64,000 nt of DNA from Microvelia longipes. Lineage: Eukaryota > Arthropoda > Insecta > Hemiptera > Veliidae. Under the pieces are notes generated by a model. That model made no database searches. It was given only the letters and a program-made list of their open reading frames with translations, and was not told where the DNA came from. The DNA lies in contig JACMZG010001913.1 of the NCBI GenBank assembly GCA_018340805.1, forward strand, positions 17,663,629 to 17,727,628. Reading direction: 5' to 3'. Positions 21,096-33,349 of this stretch are shown in pieces; the first letter of the stretch is position 1, and every line of letters starts with the position of its first letter. The translations under genes and the position numbers were made by a program.

Positions 21096-22773
21096 AATAC
21101 TATGATGTCATATACCAATACCTATCTGTTATCTGTGAATAGCATTTCACCATTATGCTTATATACAGTGAAAACAATAAGGCAATACAATTATGAAAGC
21201 TCCAGGACGTAGATTATTTTTATAACAATCACTTTTAACATGATCAATATTATTTAATGTTCGCTGACGCGTGTAACAGTTTTGCCTTAATATACACTCT
21301 TAGATTGACTATTTTAACTCAATATTTCCCATATATATCATTGGCAAGATCTGTCATCGACTATTCTTCCTACACCTGCTAGACATTTTTTGCACACTGA
21401 CTTTAGGTGACTAGTTTTTGTTCCGAATATACGAGGTCAACAGGCAATAGGGCGACAATAGATTCATTCAGTTTGTGTGAATACTGAATCATCTTTTGAT
21501 CATGTTGGGTTTTAATAATTGAGTTGAGTTAGAAAATATTCATTCTTTTTATTTTAGTGTTTCTTTTTACAATGTCACCTGTTGCATCTCGTTCACAATG
21601 GGTTGTCCATTATAAAACGCTGGGAATTTTTCTTATTTAGTTACCTGTCTAAACTCATTTAAGACAGTTCTTATTGCAACCTGTTCGACACCCTTTAAGA
21701 TTCCTGTTAAAATAGGAAAGACTGACTTGATATGAGGTGATCCGTCAGGATAGTAGGCAGGTAACTGCTCCTAAATCTCTTTATAAAATATTTTTAAATA
21801 CAAGAAAGATGAAGTCGAGGAACTAATTTATTCACTACTAACTTATCTATCTCAAGAGAAATGAGTCGAATGAGAAAAATATTACGTTTCTACATCGGGA
21901 TCGTGTATTTTTTTATACGTGCAGGTTTTTCGCCAGAAGTGGTGTTAAGGGTGAAGCCCCTGATGATATAACTGTGATACCAAAGCCGTATCTAAAATAA
22001 ATAAGGATTTAATAATATATTAGCGTATTATCCAGTGACACTGTTCCATTAAAATTTTAACTGCACCATGCATCATTTTATATTTTAACAAAACCTATGA
22101 GGCTTCTTATTGCTAATAATAAAAAACTTACTGCTAATAATAAAAAAACTCACTGTATATCAAATATATCATCTTAAAAAATAAAAAAGAGTCCCTTCAG
22201 TCCCTTGGCCGCGGAGCAGCCTAGAGTAATACTCGGCCCTGGGGGCAGTTTGTCGTATTAGTACATCGCGGCATACTGCCACGATGTTAGCGAATTTCCA
22301 TATGTATTCGTCGAAAAACGTGTATTGTTGACATAGAGTTATATGTGTGGACTTTTAAAATAATGGGGCAGCCCCCTGCAAAAATTATATAATAACTATG
22401 GTTCAGGCAAGAAATAGCATTTTTTTTTCTTTATAAAATTAATTTAAATTTTAATTTTATTAACATAATTAATTAATTTAGTAATTTTTATTTATAATAA
22501 TTTAAAGCTTAAAGGTTTATAAGCTTTGTCTTAAAAATTAAATTTGTTTTATTAGTTCGACAGATTAACTTTGTGGTGGTATTATTAGTAAAATAAAAAC
22601 TAAAACGTCCTCCATGTTTAGTTCATTTCAGTTCAAAAATAATTTGTATTTTGTTTTATTCTTTAAGTCTATTTGACTTTATTGAATAATACTAGTTTTG
22701 TACTAGTTGATTTGTATTTTAAGTGCTTTGTTTTTTTTAATAAAAACATAAACCTTATTTTAATTGTTTGTTA
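21096..22773. other. Intergenic with repeat scraps
   Basis: 21089-21121 has a short duplication (gtcatataccaatac twice). 22190-22330 is a GC-richer scrap with ccttggccgcggagcagcc. No gene is supported. Confidence 0.45.
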
Positions 22774-22784
22774 TACATACATAA

Positions 22785-22818
<34 letters not shown>

Positions 22819-22825
22819 CACATAC

Positions 22826-22870
<45 letters not shown>

Positions 22871-22891
22871 ATAATATATTATATATATATG
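22774..22891. repeat. Compound (CA)n-(CATA)n-(TA)n microsatellite
   Basis: ACAC, then CATA, then TA tracts in succession; the frame crossing it is an artefact of the repeat. Confidence 0.95.
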
Positions 22892-23364
22892 CTCCCTAAA
22901 GGCAACCCTGGCTACGCCCATGAATCTCAATTTGTTGTCCATAATCTCTGTTCAGGGCTTGGAGTTATTGATACAGTGTTGCTTTTCATTTATCGAACAA
23001 TCTGTTACACTTACAAACATATATTTATGTATTATAATTATCAACTGTGAGCCCTCCCTTTTAAAAATCTTTTAAAAAACCACATACCCCCTTCATGACC
23101 TTAACCTGATCAGCTCATCCTTCCTTTGGAAACTGCTAAAAGACATCCACCTTACAAAACCGTCAAAACTAACTAGCGTTGCAAACTTTTGTTATCGATT
23201 ATGAACAATAAAAGAATTTTAATCTCGCAGAAGCTCTACTTATTGAATAATTATCTATTATTATTAATCTAAAGACAATATTTTTAATTAATTGTTAGAG
23301 AAATATAATAGAGAATATTGTTTTAAACCGCTACTCCTGTCATAATAATCTTATTATTTATAAT
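22892..23364. other. Intergenic, no feature seen
   Basis: The start (ccctaaaggcaaccctggct) resembles transposon debris; otherwise nothing is recognised. Confidence 0.4.
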
Positions 23365-24297
23365 TATAATACGACACACGGCTAAAATCAATTGACACCC
23401 CGCCAAAAATCTGTGAGGGAAAGAATTCTATTGGCTCAGACCGACCCCGCTCTTTCCCCCTCCACTTTATGCCAACCTCGGAATAAATAAATACCTTTTT
23501 CGTAAATAAAATCATAAAAAGGCAACACTGGTTGTAAATATTTGTAACCTCGCGTCGCTTTTATTTCCCTCATTGTGCATATTTATCTGTTCGAGTTCGT
23601 TTCGTTCCATTCCAATCTGTTTAATTCATCCAATTATTGCAGAGTTGTAATATGATTTGAGTGCCTATATTTGACGCATGGACATTGATGTATTCTTCAA
23701 GCATTTCTTGCTATTAGAGTACAGCGCAGGGTCTGGGGTCTGTCAACCAAAAGACAGCATTTTTTTTCGAAAATGCCAATGTCTTTCAATAGATGACATT
23801 CTTGACTTTTTTAAGTCATGAATGCATATTGTGTCATATTATTTTTATAATATGAAACAATACGCATTCAATTATACAAACATAACACAAAAAAAGCAGT
23901 TAATTTTGGAAAAAAGTAATTATAGCTGACGATTTATTAAAATCGTCAAACTTTTATCATAGAACTATTATGATCCATTGCATTATGTAATCAAAAACTT
24001 TAACTTCACTTAATTCATACTACCCGAACAAATTTAATGCAACACTTAGGTAAATTTATAAGATACAACGATATTCCTACTTAAAAAGTAAATAAATAAA
24101 TTTTTAAAAATAAAAAAATACGATATCAAATAAAAACAAATCATAAAATTCAAAACATAACCTGACTTTCAGTGTTGCCAGAGTAGGGATTTTTTTTTGT
24201 TACTATAAAGAAGGGATTTTTTTATTTAAAAATGAGGGTTGAAAGCATTGAGATTTTGGCGGGGTGTCAATTGATTTTAGCCGTGTGTCGTACTATA
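23365..24297. mobile_element. 0.93 kb TIR element (family TIR-1, long form)
   Basis: Ends are near-perfect inverted repeats of about 46 bp: acgacacacggctaaaatca plus attgacaccccgccaaaa at the left, the mirror at the right (24255-24297). The outermost bases are TATA at both sides, consistent with a TA target. The interior has no transposase-like frame. The termini match the ~180 bp MITEs at 9698, 25190 and 59115, making this a longer internal-deletion or filler derivative of the same family. Confidence 0.85.
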
Positions 24298-25041
24298 AGT
24301 TAGGTTAATGCGCAGATGCTTGTTTTAATTTTCTTTGTATCGCTGTGGCGTCAGTACTAATTAATAAGATCTTTTGTTCTTTGAATTCTTTAGATGTCTC
24401 AAGTTAGAATTTCATGTAGGTCGGGATTAAGGAATGTGGTTTATGGCGGTAATATTGTTTAACAATACTCAACTCAAATGATAAGGTTTCATTTTGTGTA
24501 TTAATTATAATGCGGGGTAAATGTTTAACTAACGCCTTAAGAAAAACCAGTAACAAGAGAAGATAAATAATTATCATGTAACAAACAGAATATAACAGGC
24601 CCTTTTTGCCATCACCCTAAGATTGATATCAGACCTCTATGTTGCTCTATATTAATAGAGCACTACGATAAATAAGGAGGAGGATTCAACAATTAAGCCT
24701 AATTTTAGCAAATTTTCAAAGAAAAATGAGCTTATAAGGTTAGGGTCACGGTTGGGATGTGTGTGTATATATGTATGTGTGTGTGTGTACATAAATCAAC
24801 CTTGCTAATTTCCCGAAACTTATTGTTTATAAAATATGTGCGACGTCATTAACCCTCTAAAATAACCCCACAAACATTTCAAAACATCATACATCTTTAT
24901 ATAGGGTTTAGGTAGGGCTGAAATTTATTACATATATGCAACAATGTATGGCTCACTAATATAAGAATTTCATTTTATTACCAGTATAATTTTAGTTTTT
25001 ATTGATTGACATATATATGTCAAACAAATGATTATGTCATT
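24298..25041. other. Intergenic, no feature seen
   Basis: Only short GT repeats (24758-24790) are noted. Confidence 0.4.
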
Positions 25042-25112
25042 AATATTAACAACACCAACTTCGTCTTTCCACCAATAATTGGTGGAAAGACGAAGTTAGT
25101 GTTGTTAATATT
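25042..25112. repeat. 71 bp near-perfect palindrome
   Basis: aatattaacaacaccaactt plus cgtctttccacc, a short AT centre, then the mirror, with a single mismatch in the arms (aacacc/agtgtt). The word ttatgtcattaat occurs just before (25032-25044) and again after it (25143-25155). Confidence 0.85.
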
Positions 25113-25189
25113 GTAGACCATTCCACGGCGCTCACTGAAGTTATTATGTCATTAATTGTAACAGTGTTAACAAATCGAGTTTGTTTTAC

Positions 25190-25370
25190 TGTAGCTTAAC
25201 ACACGGCTAAAATCTGTTGACAGCGTGGGAAAATAATACCAGAGAGCCAATGAGGTTATTCCTAAATGTTAAACCACGCCCACTATTTCAAATCGGTTCC
25301 ACCAACTCATTGGTTCTACGACACTATTTTTCTACGCTTTCAAGTGATTTTAGTCATGTGTTAAACTGTA
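25190..25370. mobile_element. Short TIR MITE (family TIR-1)
   Basis: Ends gtagcttaacacacggctaa and gttaaactgta, with gttaaaccacgccca inside (the complement of the tgggcgtggtttaac body word). It is inserted in the opposite sense to the copy at 9698. Confidence 0.75.
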
Positions 25371-25439
25371 ATACATTTGTTACAACTGTAAATTCGCTTA
25401 TTCGTGGGAGTATGCCACTTATATAAGCCAGTAATATGA

Positions 25440-27293
25440 CAAACTGTTAAAGTAGAACAACCATGTGGCCGCGAAGCGGCCATAGGTAGGCGAGGGAGCC
25501 GCGACTCGGCCCCTAGCACCGATGCCGCGTGGCGGCAAAGAGACCGCTTCTTGTTTTCACTCTAAACAGAAACAGTAGGCTTATTTAATTAAATTTTAGG
25601 TGGGCTAATGTAATTTTTGGGAGGGCTTAGACCACTCAAGCCCCTCCTTAAATTCGCCAGTGACTACCAGTGATGGTAGTAAAGAAACAAACTTTTCCGA
25701 AACGAAGCTGCTACTCTTGCTCCTGCAGCATCTTGCTAGCGCTGCAAGAATCTCGCTTACCTCTTTTTGGACCCGAGGTTGTTTTACTTGAGGGTATCAA
25801 AATATTTTATTGTCCAAACCTCGTGATTCCATTAAGTTGTATTAGTTTTGCTCGTGAGGATTTTAAAAAAAACTTTAATTTTGTAAAACTTGGTGAAGAA
25901 ACCCAGCGTGATAAAAATAACCTTTTGCAACGGAATGGACGAAGCATATCGATGTATGCTTGATTTCCCTGCGTCTTTTGCTCCAGCGTTAAGAATTCCG
26001 CAACAAAGTTAGGATTCCGGCGGTTATCTTGCCAAGAAGCATGATCATTTTGGAAAACGTCAGTACTTTAAAACCACCGATATAACGTTATTATTTTAAA
26101 AATCTATCGATTATTTAATTTTAAGAAGCAATTATTTCCCCTGTTTCTGAATAATGATTGCCATCAACTTGGCCCACCCGTGCGACATTTTCTATTCAAG
26201 TCACTCTTTAAAACCTTTCATATTATGAGAATTCCTTTTTCAATAAAAAGCGGACCAATCAGCGATTCGTTGAAGAAGTACTAGTTTTAAAATTTATTTC
26301 AAACATTTTAAGACGTAATTATTTGATTTTCTAGTCTCATTCCTTTGTAAAATAATTTAGGACTTATCTCGTTTATAATAGGTATATAGGTTTATATGTA
26401 GGTTTATTGCGTCAAAATAATGAAAAAACTCAAGATTTTAAACAAATTTGAGTAAATTTTCCTTTACCTCTGATACTTCTGACTCTAAGGCCAATTAATA
26501 ATTTTACGGACCATAAAATTCATAGGTGGTTTGGTCTATCAGGTATTTTGACTACATAAAAAATCAAATAAAAAATTAGTGTCACATATAACTATCAAAA
26601 GCTGGATTGTCTACTTATTGTTTAAAGGGTGAGAACTTGAAAAAGTTTAAAATTTAGTAGACTAGACAGAAAAGGATTTGTCGGGTTAGGTTGGATAGGG
26701 TCAGGTTGTCCATAAAAAATATTTTTATTGTTAATGGTCAAAAGGAACAATGTCCTTTTTTGTTATATAAGGATCAAAAGAAGACTCACCGACGCTACTA
26801 CTGCTTTGCTTGCTGTTAATAGAATTCGTAAAACGTGATTTTGGTCCTTTTACGGGTTCAGGAAATTCTTTGCTTCACGAAGTAAGTATTAATTTGTCGA
26901 AGGAAAAACCGTCGGTTATTACTTCAAATACTTCATTCAGTGGGCATCAGATTTGTGGATTGGTCCTGTTCTTCTAGTTCTTAAACATGTGAAGTTGTTT
27001 GTAATACAACTTAATAATTTGTATTGAATAATTTCAAATTATTGAACAACGCTTTCCAACTAGAAGGTGCTTCGCCGCAAGATGGCCGCCGGGATCCTAA
27101 CGCTCGAGCAAAACGCGCGGCGGAATCGAGCATATGGTCGATATGTTTCATGTATTCCGCTGCATGAGGTTATGTTTTTTATTTGTAAAGTGTATTTCTT
27201 AACAAAATAGTTATTGGACTGTTAAGAATTAAATTCTAAATGAAGACTTCAGTCCTATAGAAATTTTATTTAATTAAACATTAATAACAGACG
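25440..27293. other. Intergenic with GC-richer scraps
   Basis: 25461-25560 is GC-rich debris (ccgcgaagcggccatagg). 25980-26045 and 27063-27115 share, in inverted sense, cggcggttatcttgcc-type words (gcaagatggccgccggga), so they may be arms of an old 1.1 kb inverted element. The 97-codon frame at 25670-25963 has no recognisable motif. Confidence 0.45.
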
Positions 27294-27322
27294 TTTCGCA
27301 TGGCGAAGCCAAGCATCTTCAG
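27294..27322 (-). ncRNA. Hammerhead-ribozyme-like core (site E, best)
   Basis: On the minus strand: ACA, CTGAAGA (complement of 27316-27322), one extra T, a hairpin built from GCTTGGC and GCCATGC with a TTC loop and one T-T mismatch, GAAACGTC, then TGT. The ACA before the core pairs with TGT after the GUC triplet (stem I), and ACGT is self-complementary, allowing a dimeric stem III. This matches the architecture of minimal type I hammerheads in retroelements, except for the extra base before stem II. Confidence 0.5.
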
Positions 27323-27879
27323 TGTAAACAATAAACAAAGCAAACAACCAACACCAAAAAAATTTAGTAAAGCATACCAAAACCAAAAGTGTATTTTTTT
27401 ATCCTTACGAGCCAACAAAACTAAACGAATAACTAGGTTTGAATAACATTTAAAATGTTTTTAACCCCTTAAATATCAATAATCTTCGTTCCAAAGAGAT
27501 GTTATCGAAATTCTTGCAGCTCTAGAAAGTACGCAGTGGTACTAAGAAAAGGAGCTTCATTTCGGAAAGTGTTGCAAGTATTTGTCGGAAAGCTATTAAT
27601 AGTAACCTCGGATAAATTCAAAGGAAATGTGCTTTATAAAAAACATTTTATAACTTAGAATAAACTGAGCTTTGAATAAGCGCGAATATTGCTGTACAGG
27701 TACTTATTTGGAATGATGACCATAGTTTTGTATAACCTGTGGAATGCATATGGACATTTCCTTTGAAAAGTCAACATTACAAGGAGTAATGCAACAGCAA
27801 CAAGCAACAAGTGCAACAGCACAGGTTATAATTTATAAATCTTAAGCAAGAAATGGATTATCAAGCAAAGAAAGAAACA
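27323..27879. other. Intergenic, no feature seen
   Basis: 27715-27775 shares ggaatgatgaccatag with 8662-8680; otherwise nothing is recognised. Confidence 0.4.
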
Positions 27880-28310
27880 TTTTAAAGGAAATTGGCTAGC
27901 GGACCTCCGCACCATAATTATTTTGTGGTTACAAATTTAAATAGTTTAAATATGAAGATAGAAAATTATCGCCGGTACGAAACACCCTAGGATACCTGGC
28001 ATTGAGCTCTTTAAGAGATTGTATTGACTCCGGACCGGTTTTATTCATCTCAGAGCCTCAAAAAATATCGAAGCAACACCCAACTCAAAATTTTTTGTTA
28101 ACCGTATTTTAGGTATCTCAGTTACCTCGATATTTTCAATTTTTTAGTCACTCACACAAGGTAGTCGTATCGACTCTTGACCGGTTTCATTTGATACAGT
28201 TCTCCAAATTACATAAAAACTTATTTCCGGTGAAATATTTTACAGATTTTTTTTAATTTTGCTGGTTCAGAAACCGGGTCAATAACATGATTTTCATAAG
28301 AGTTCGTGAC
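27880..28310 (-). repeat. Dispersed family DR-S with degraded tRNA-like segment
   Basis: Words in order: ggacctccgcaccataatta, a tRNA-like remnant at 27965-28030 (cctaggatacctggc), ccggaccggttttattcatc, aaaaatatcgaagcaacacc, ctcgatattttcaa, tttttagtcactcacacaag. Confidence 0.65.
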
Positions 28311-29040
28311 CTCCCCAAGGTTAATTTTGTACCAAGTATAATAAAAAAATATATTAACCTGTTCAAAAGATAACGTGGTATGGAATCTGACATTATCTTC
28401 TTGAAAATTAGTTTCAAATTCGATCAATCATTTTTTTATTATCTTCTTGACTTTATTCTGATAATGTAAAGACACTTTTGTTGCAGCTAATTCTAACATA
28501 TTAGTTTATTTAATAGGTACAGCCTGATTAACATTATACTATCTATTCAGAGGGATCTATTAAGAATATGACACTTATTACTAAAACCTTTTCTAAGAAT
28601 AACAATTTATTTTTATAACTATGTTAAGCATAAAAGTTAAAATACCACAAATTATTGTATTATTATTCACTGTCATTAAATAAATATTTATACATTCAAG
28701 TAGAAACAGGCCCTTTAAAATATTTACTAATAAAATTTTATTATTTTTAATAAAACGTTGAAGATATTTTCTGAATAAAATAATGATGTGATAAAGATTT
28801 AGTCCTTTATGGTTAACTCTTTTGTTATCAACCTGGTGGTTAAAATAGCCCCTGCTAACCGTTTAATTTAAGGTGGTTCAAGCCACTCGTTTTTAGATGT
28901 TTTTTTTTAAATAAATTCATTATTAATAAGTATTAAGAAACTCGTTGGAAAAGCATATTAGGTAGCCAAAAAGACTGAATAAAATAATTCTGTCTTCCTG
29001 GTGCATTATAGAACTGATTATTATTATGAGAGATGCATGA
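28311..29040. other. AT-rich intergenic, no feature seen
   Basis: No supported gene. Confidence 0.4.
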
Positions 29041-29144
29041 TTTGAAATTGAGGGCGTGGTTAAACATCCAGGACTAACCTCATTGCCTCCCTCGCATTAT
29101 TTTCCCACGCTGTCAACTGATTTTAGCCGTGTCCTGTATTATAG
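29041..29144. mobile_element. Half of a TIR-1 MITE
   Basis: Body words gagggcgtggttaaacatcc and cctcattgcctccctc, and one terminus (ctgattttagccgtgt). The other half is absent. Confidence 0.75.
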
Positions 29145-29658
29145 AGGGGCCCAATAGGTTAAATAATCAGTACAAAATTACAATAACTTATATAGTAGAA
29201 CTAAAAACATAAAAATTGTGCGAGAAGTAGAAATAAATTTATTTATTATAACCTAAACTTACTCTTGAAGGATGTTTCGATGAGGTTACACAGAGCCCCT
29301 GAGAGCCCCATAAAGATGTTTCAGACCTCTTAATGTAATGACATAGGCTATGCCCCCTCTAGTATTATATCTCTATGCCTTTAAAGCCTAAATTGTTCTA
29401 ATTTAAGCATTGATAATTAATTAAATTATTTGATAATAATATTAAAGACTAGTGGTACTGGAACTAGTCAGTCTTTAACATCTTTATCCACTCTGGTAAT
29501 ATACTTGACGTGACTTAGTTGATAAGCACTACAGGGAAAATAGTATAAAGATATATACTAGAGGAGGCAGAGCCTATTTTAATACATTTAGAGGCCTGAA
29601 ACATCTTTTTGGGGCTCTCAGGGGCTCTGTGTAACCTCATTGAAACCTCCTCTAAGAG

Positions 29659-29872
29659 GAGGTTTCATACATACGAATTCATCAATACGAAAAAAGCCTC
29701 TCCACAAAGTTAATTCAATAAAATTCAAAACCGGCTTTCAGATAAAGCAAGCACTGATGATGACCGCCAAGGTTGAAAGCCGGGTTTGAATTTTATTGAA
29801 TTAACTTTGTGGAGAGGCTTTTTTCGTATTGATTATTATATTACACTTCACTTGCGCTTTACCTTAATAACG
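29659..29872. mobile_element. 214 bp hairpin element with 11 bp TSD and hammerhead-like motif
   Basis: tcctctaagag occurs immediately before (29648-29658) and immediately after (29873-29883) this segment, while the uninterrupted DR-D arm elsewhere has the site once. The insert holds two ~60 bp arms (tcaatacgaaaaaagcctct at 29682 and aggcttttttcgtattga ending at 29832) around a hammerhead-like core. A clean duplication of this length suggests target-primed or staggered-cut insertion. Confidence 0.8.
29754..29784 (+). ncRNA. Hammerhead-ribozyme-like core (site C)
   Basis: CTGATGA (29754-29760), extra T, GACC (29762-29765), GCCAA loop, GGTT (29771-29774), GAAA (29775-29778), GCCGGG. Same layout as site A with a different loop sequence, which is what a conserved stem would give. 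The left arm pairs from the GAAAGCC side, so the core sits at the tip of the hairpin. Confidence 0.45.
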
Positions 29873-29990
29873 TCCTCTAAGAGTGATCTAAGGTTATAAT
29901 AAATTTTATGTTTCGCCTTCCCGCGCATTAGTTTGTGTTTTGATTAGTATTTTTAACGTTCTACTATATAAGTTACTGTAATTATGAATT

Positions 29991-32900
29991 AATTTGATTG
30001 TGTTTAAAAGCGAATGTGATTAGGTTACTTTTACGATGTTTTAAAATATAACTTATAGCTCTCTGGTAATAATATCTCTATGGAAAATAGATAATGCGTT
30101 AAGTATTTAAGCATTATCTACTTTCCATTATAATTCTTATAATGAAGAATAATTATTCCATAATTATACTTCCATATAATTCTTGATTTCTGCCTTGATT
30201 TTGTTGGTAACACTAATCCCAAAGATTGCACTAAATTAGCTCTTCCTTCTACATTATAATAGTTGTGATGATACCCAAGCTTTGCTATTAGTAAGTTTCC
30301 AAAAAAATGCAGTTCTAAATTTAAAACCTTGTGGTTATAAATGTGTGCGAGTCCAGGATGGAAGTTTTTTTTCTTAGGTAGTCAGTAGAGAAAATTCTTT
30401 CCAGTTTCCTATAACTTACGGTGGTAGTTGTGTTGATACGCCGTTCTTCTTTACAAATGTTTAGACCCGCGTCACATTCATGCTTTGATAATTTAATCTA
30501 ACTTGTATTTAACATAGGCGCAACATATATTTAAGAAATACAATGTGACAAATAAGAAAACACAAAGAAAGCATCCAAGTGTATAAATAAATGACATAAG
30601 TCGGACTCTTTGAATGCTCCATTTTCGGCTTGGTTTTTGCTACATAAAATCCTTAAATTTTCGACTTTTATTTTTAAATAAGTTACTATCTATGACCTTC
30701 CTACATACATGCTGTTATAATTTTATTGACTATTTAGTTCACTGTAAAACCACTAGATGTCAGGGTATGTATTTTTTAAAGATAATAATCTCTGTATATC
30801 TACACAGAAGTTTAATATAGATTTATAGACTGTTTAACAGTATGTCCGAAATAAGAAGGGTCAAAAGAAAGAGTTGGAATTCGACAATAAAGTTTCTTTA
30901 TCATAACAAAAAAATTATTGGTATGTCAATCAATAGTTTAAAAATAAATTAATAAAAAAAACGAATTTAATGATATTATGGTAACAATTACGCACCTTTA
31001 CTCAAATTTACTGCAAAACCTAAATAATATTTGTAATTTGTCTCCAAACTTACACCTAGCTCTGTATTCGTCAATTTCTTTCTCATAGAAAATTCCAGTT
31101 CATTGGCTCACTAGGAAATAATAGACAGGTACATATGTCTACCATTAACTAAATTACTATGCTATTAAGTGTTTAATTAAATACTAATATTGTTGCATTT
31201 AAAATAATTTTACCTATATATGTTTCAACGATCGTTGAAAACCTTTTAATATTTAATCTAACCACAGTTATGTGTATCTGTCGATGTTATTTTTAATATG
31301 ATAAATAAACCATAAATAGTCTACCTCTGTTTTTGGTTGTCTTATTATTTGAATTAAAGTATATTGGCCTGTATCATTTTATAAATCTAGTCATTGGTTA
31401 ATACAAGGCTGATGTATCCCTTTACATAATATTTCCTCAACGAGACCAATCTTCTTATCTTGTATGTTATTGTATATACAGCATTAAACTAGTGTAAATG
31501 TCTTATTACCTTCATCCTGTAGTTGTAAAATGTATTAGGATTTTAGAATCAGATACTTTCTTAGAGTAGACATCCTATTGTAACATTAATTTCATTTTTT
31601 CAAAGCAGAATATAATCTAGAAAACGGCTATTTCTTATATCGCAACATTTGTAAGAGGTTAATGGAATCAATTTTTACTCATTGAGAAAATGACTACTTC
31701 AATTCTAAATTATTTTCTTCAAGTTTAATTCAATTCTGCCAACTTAAATAAATTCATAGCCAGTTTTTTTCCAATGACTTAAAGAGGGGAAACAGTTTAA
31801 TAGCAAACAATTTTTTTTATCCAATATCCACATTTTAGCACCTACAGACCCCAAAAGCCAAAAACAAGTTGGCATCTTTAAGTATTTTGTTGGTCAAGCG
31901 GCTTAAAGAATTAAAACACAACCTTTTTTTAACTTCTCAAAAACAATGTGGGGTTATTGTCCTTTATTCACAATAAAAATATAGAACTTAACTAAAGGTT
32001 TAGAAATTTAAATTTCATAACACATTGTTTCATTGTAATGAGACAATTGTTAAGTACTTATCATTGCCATATAAAATTGGGCATAGACAAAAGGTACTTT
32101 GTGGGGATTCATAACAACTTTGAAATATTAAGGCAAAGCAATAGCCAATCTTTAAAGTTCTTCTTGGCCTTATTTCATATAGAACAGGAAAAAAGCTCTT
32201 TATTTCTCACCTCAGAATTGACACTATGCTCACCCTTGAATGAAGATCTTTCACACCACCATGCCAACTCATTATTCTTTTTTGGCATAAGCTTCCTATT
32301 AAACAGTATGTAGACATAAGGGGGCTAAGCCCTCTCAAATTTTATAAGCTTACCCCTCTTAAGAATGAAAAATAAGGATTATCTAGGGCTCAGCCCCCCC
32401 CCCAGTTTTTAATGGAAACCCCACTTTTCTTGCTATTCCTTATTTATAGAGCTTTTCATTACATTGACAGGGCTTAAATGTCGTCACTAGGCTTCCTAAG
32501 ATTCAACCTCATGATGTGGGTTATAACTCAATTACACAAGTTATATTTCTATGGGTGTTAATCAGCTACCCAAGAACTGCCCACAGTTCTCATACAATTG
32601 TCCTCCGAAGTCAATTTCATTCTAAAACACAGCTTTTACATAATTCTTCAATTCTCATAATTAAACCCCAACCCCTCCAATATTTTACTTAAATCCACAG
32701 TGGAAAAAATAACATTTTTCCTGTTTTTCCATAGTTAAATACAATACCACGCTTATTGAAATAATGAATAAAAGGAATTTAAAATTAAATATAAATAACC
32801 AAACAAATTTGGGGGACAATACATAAAGGTATTTATTTCTTTATTAATTCCATTTTTTTAAATAGTTAAAATTTAAGTATAAATAAAAACATTTAATTAA

Positions 32901-33349
32901 AACAATTTTAACACTAACAAATAATAATTAACAAATTAATCAAATGAACAGCAACAAAAAAAAGATCAACAAATAATTTAATAAATTAGAATGTGATGAC
33001 TCATGACAATACTAAGAAACAATTCTGCAAAAAAAGAGTAGCTATTTAATTAAAAATAATATATTGTTAATAATTTAAAATAAAATAGAAAGCTTAATAT
33101 TTCATTGAAATAAAAAAAAAATTATTAAAATAAATGTTTCATCATAAAATTCAAAGTTTATGTCACTATTATAATTAAAACTTAAAACATGATGTTAATA
33201 TTATCTAGTTTTATCCATTTTACTACAATTTTAACATGATTTTAAATCAAGAAAAGATCATTTAAATGTAGCTTTGTTTACAGAGACTATAGTATTAGTT
33301 TTGCTAATAGTTTTTTAACCACCCAGGAAATATCAAAGAAGGAAAAAAA
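29991..33349. other. AT-rich intergenic, few structures
   Basis: 30079-30128 is an imperfect palindrome (tggaaaatagataatgc and mirror). 32310-32420 has GGGGC-type debris (gggctcagcccccccccc). No gene is supported; the open frames have AT-driven composition. Confidence 0.45.

Larger units (their letters stand above)
29165..29990. mobile_element. Inverted pair of DR-D copies with nested insertion
   Basis: The left arm 29165-29385 (aacttactcttgaaggatgt, gttacacagagcccctgaga) is the reverse complement of 29545-29658 plus 29884-29990 (tctactatataagttactgt at the far end). The right arm is split by a 214 bp insertion at 29659-29872. The centre is about 160 bp. A solitary copy at 20880-21095 is one arm of the same family. 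Confidence 0.8.

Noticed and set aside
22673..23050. 125-codon open frame
   Set aside because: Its central part is the CA/TA microsatellite read as His-Thr and Tyr-Ile repeats; no domain on either side.
25670..25963. 97-codon open frame of fairly balanced composition
   Set aside because: No recognisable motif, no splice context, and its neighbours at 25461 and 25980 are repeat debris.
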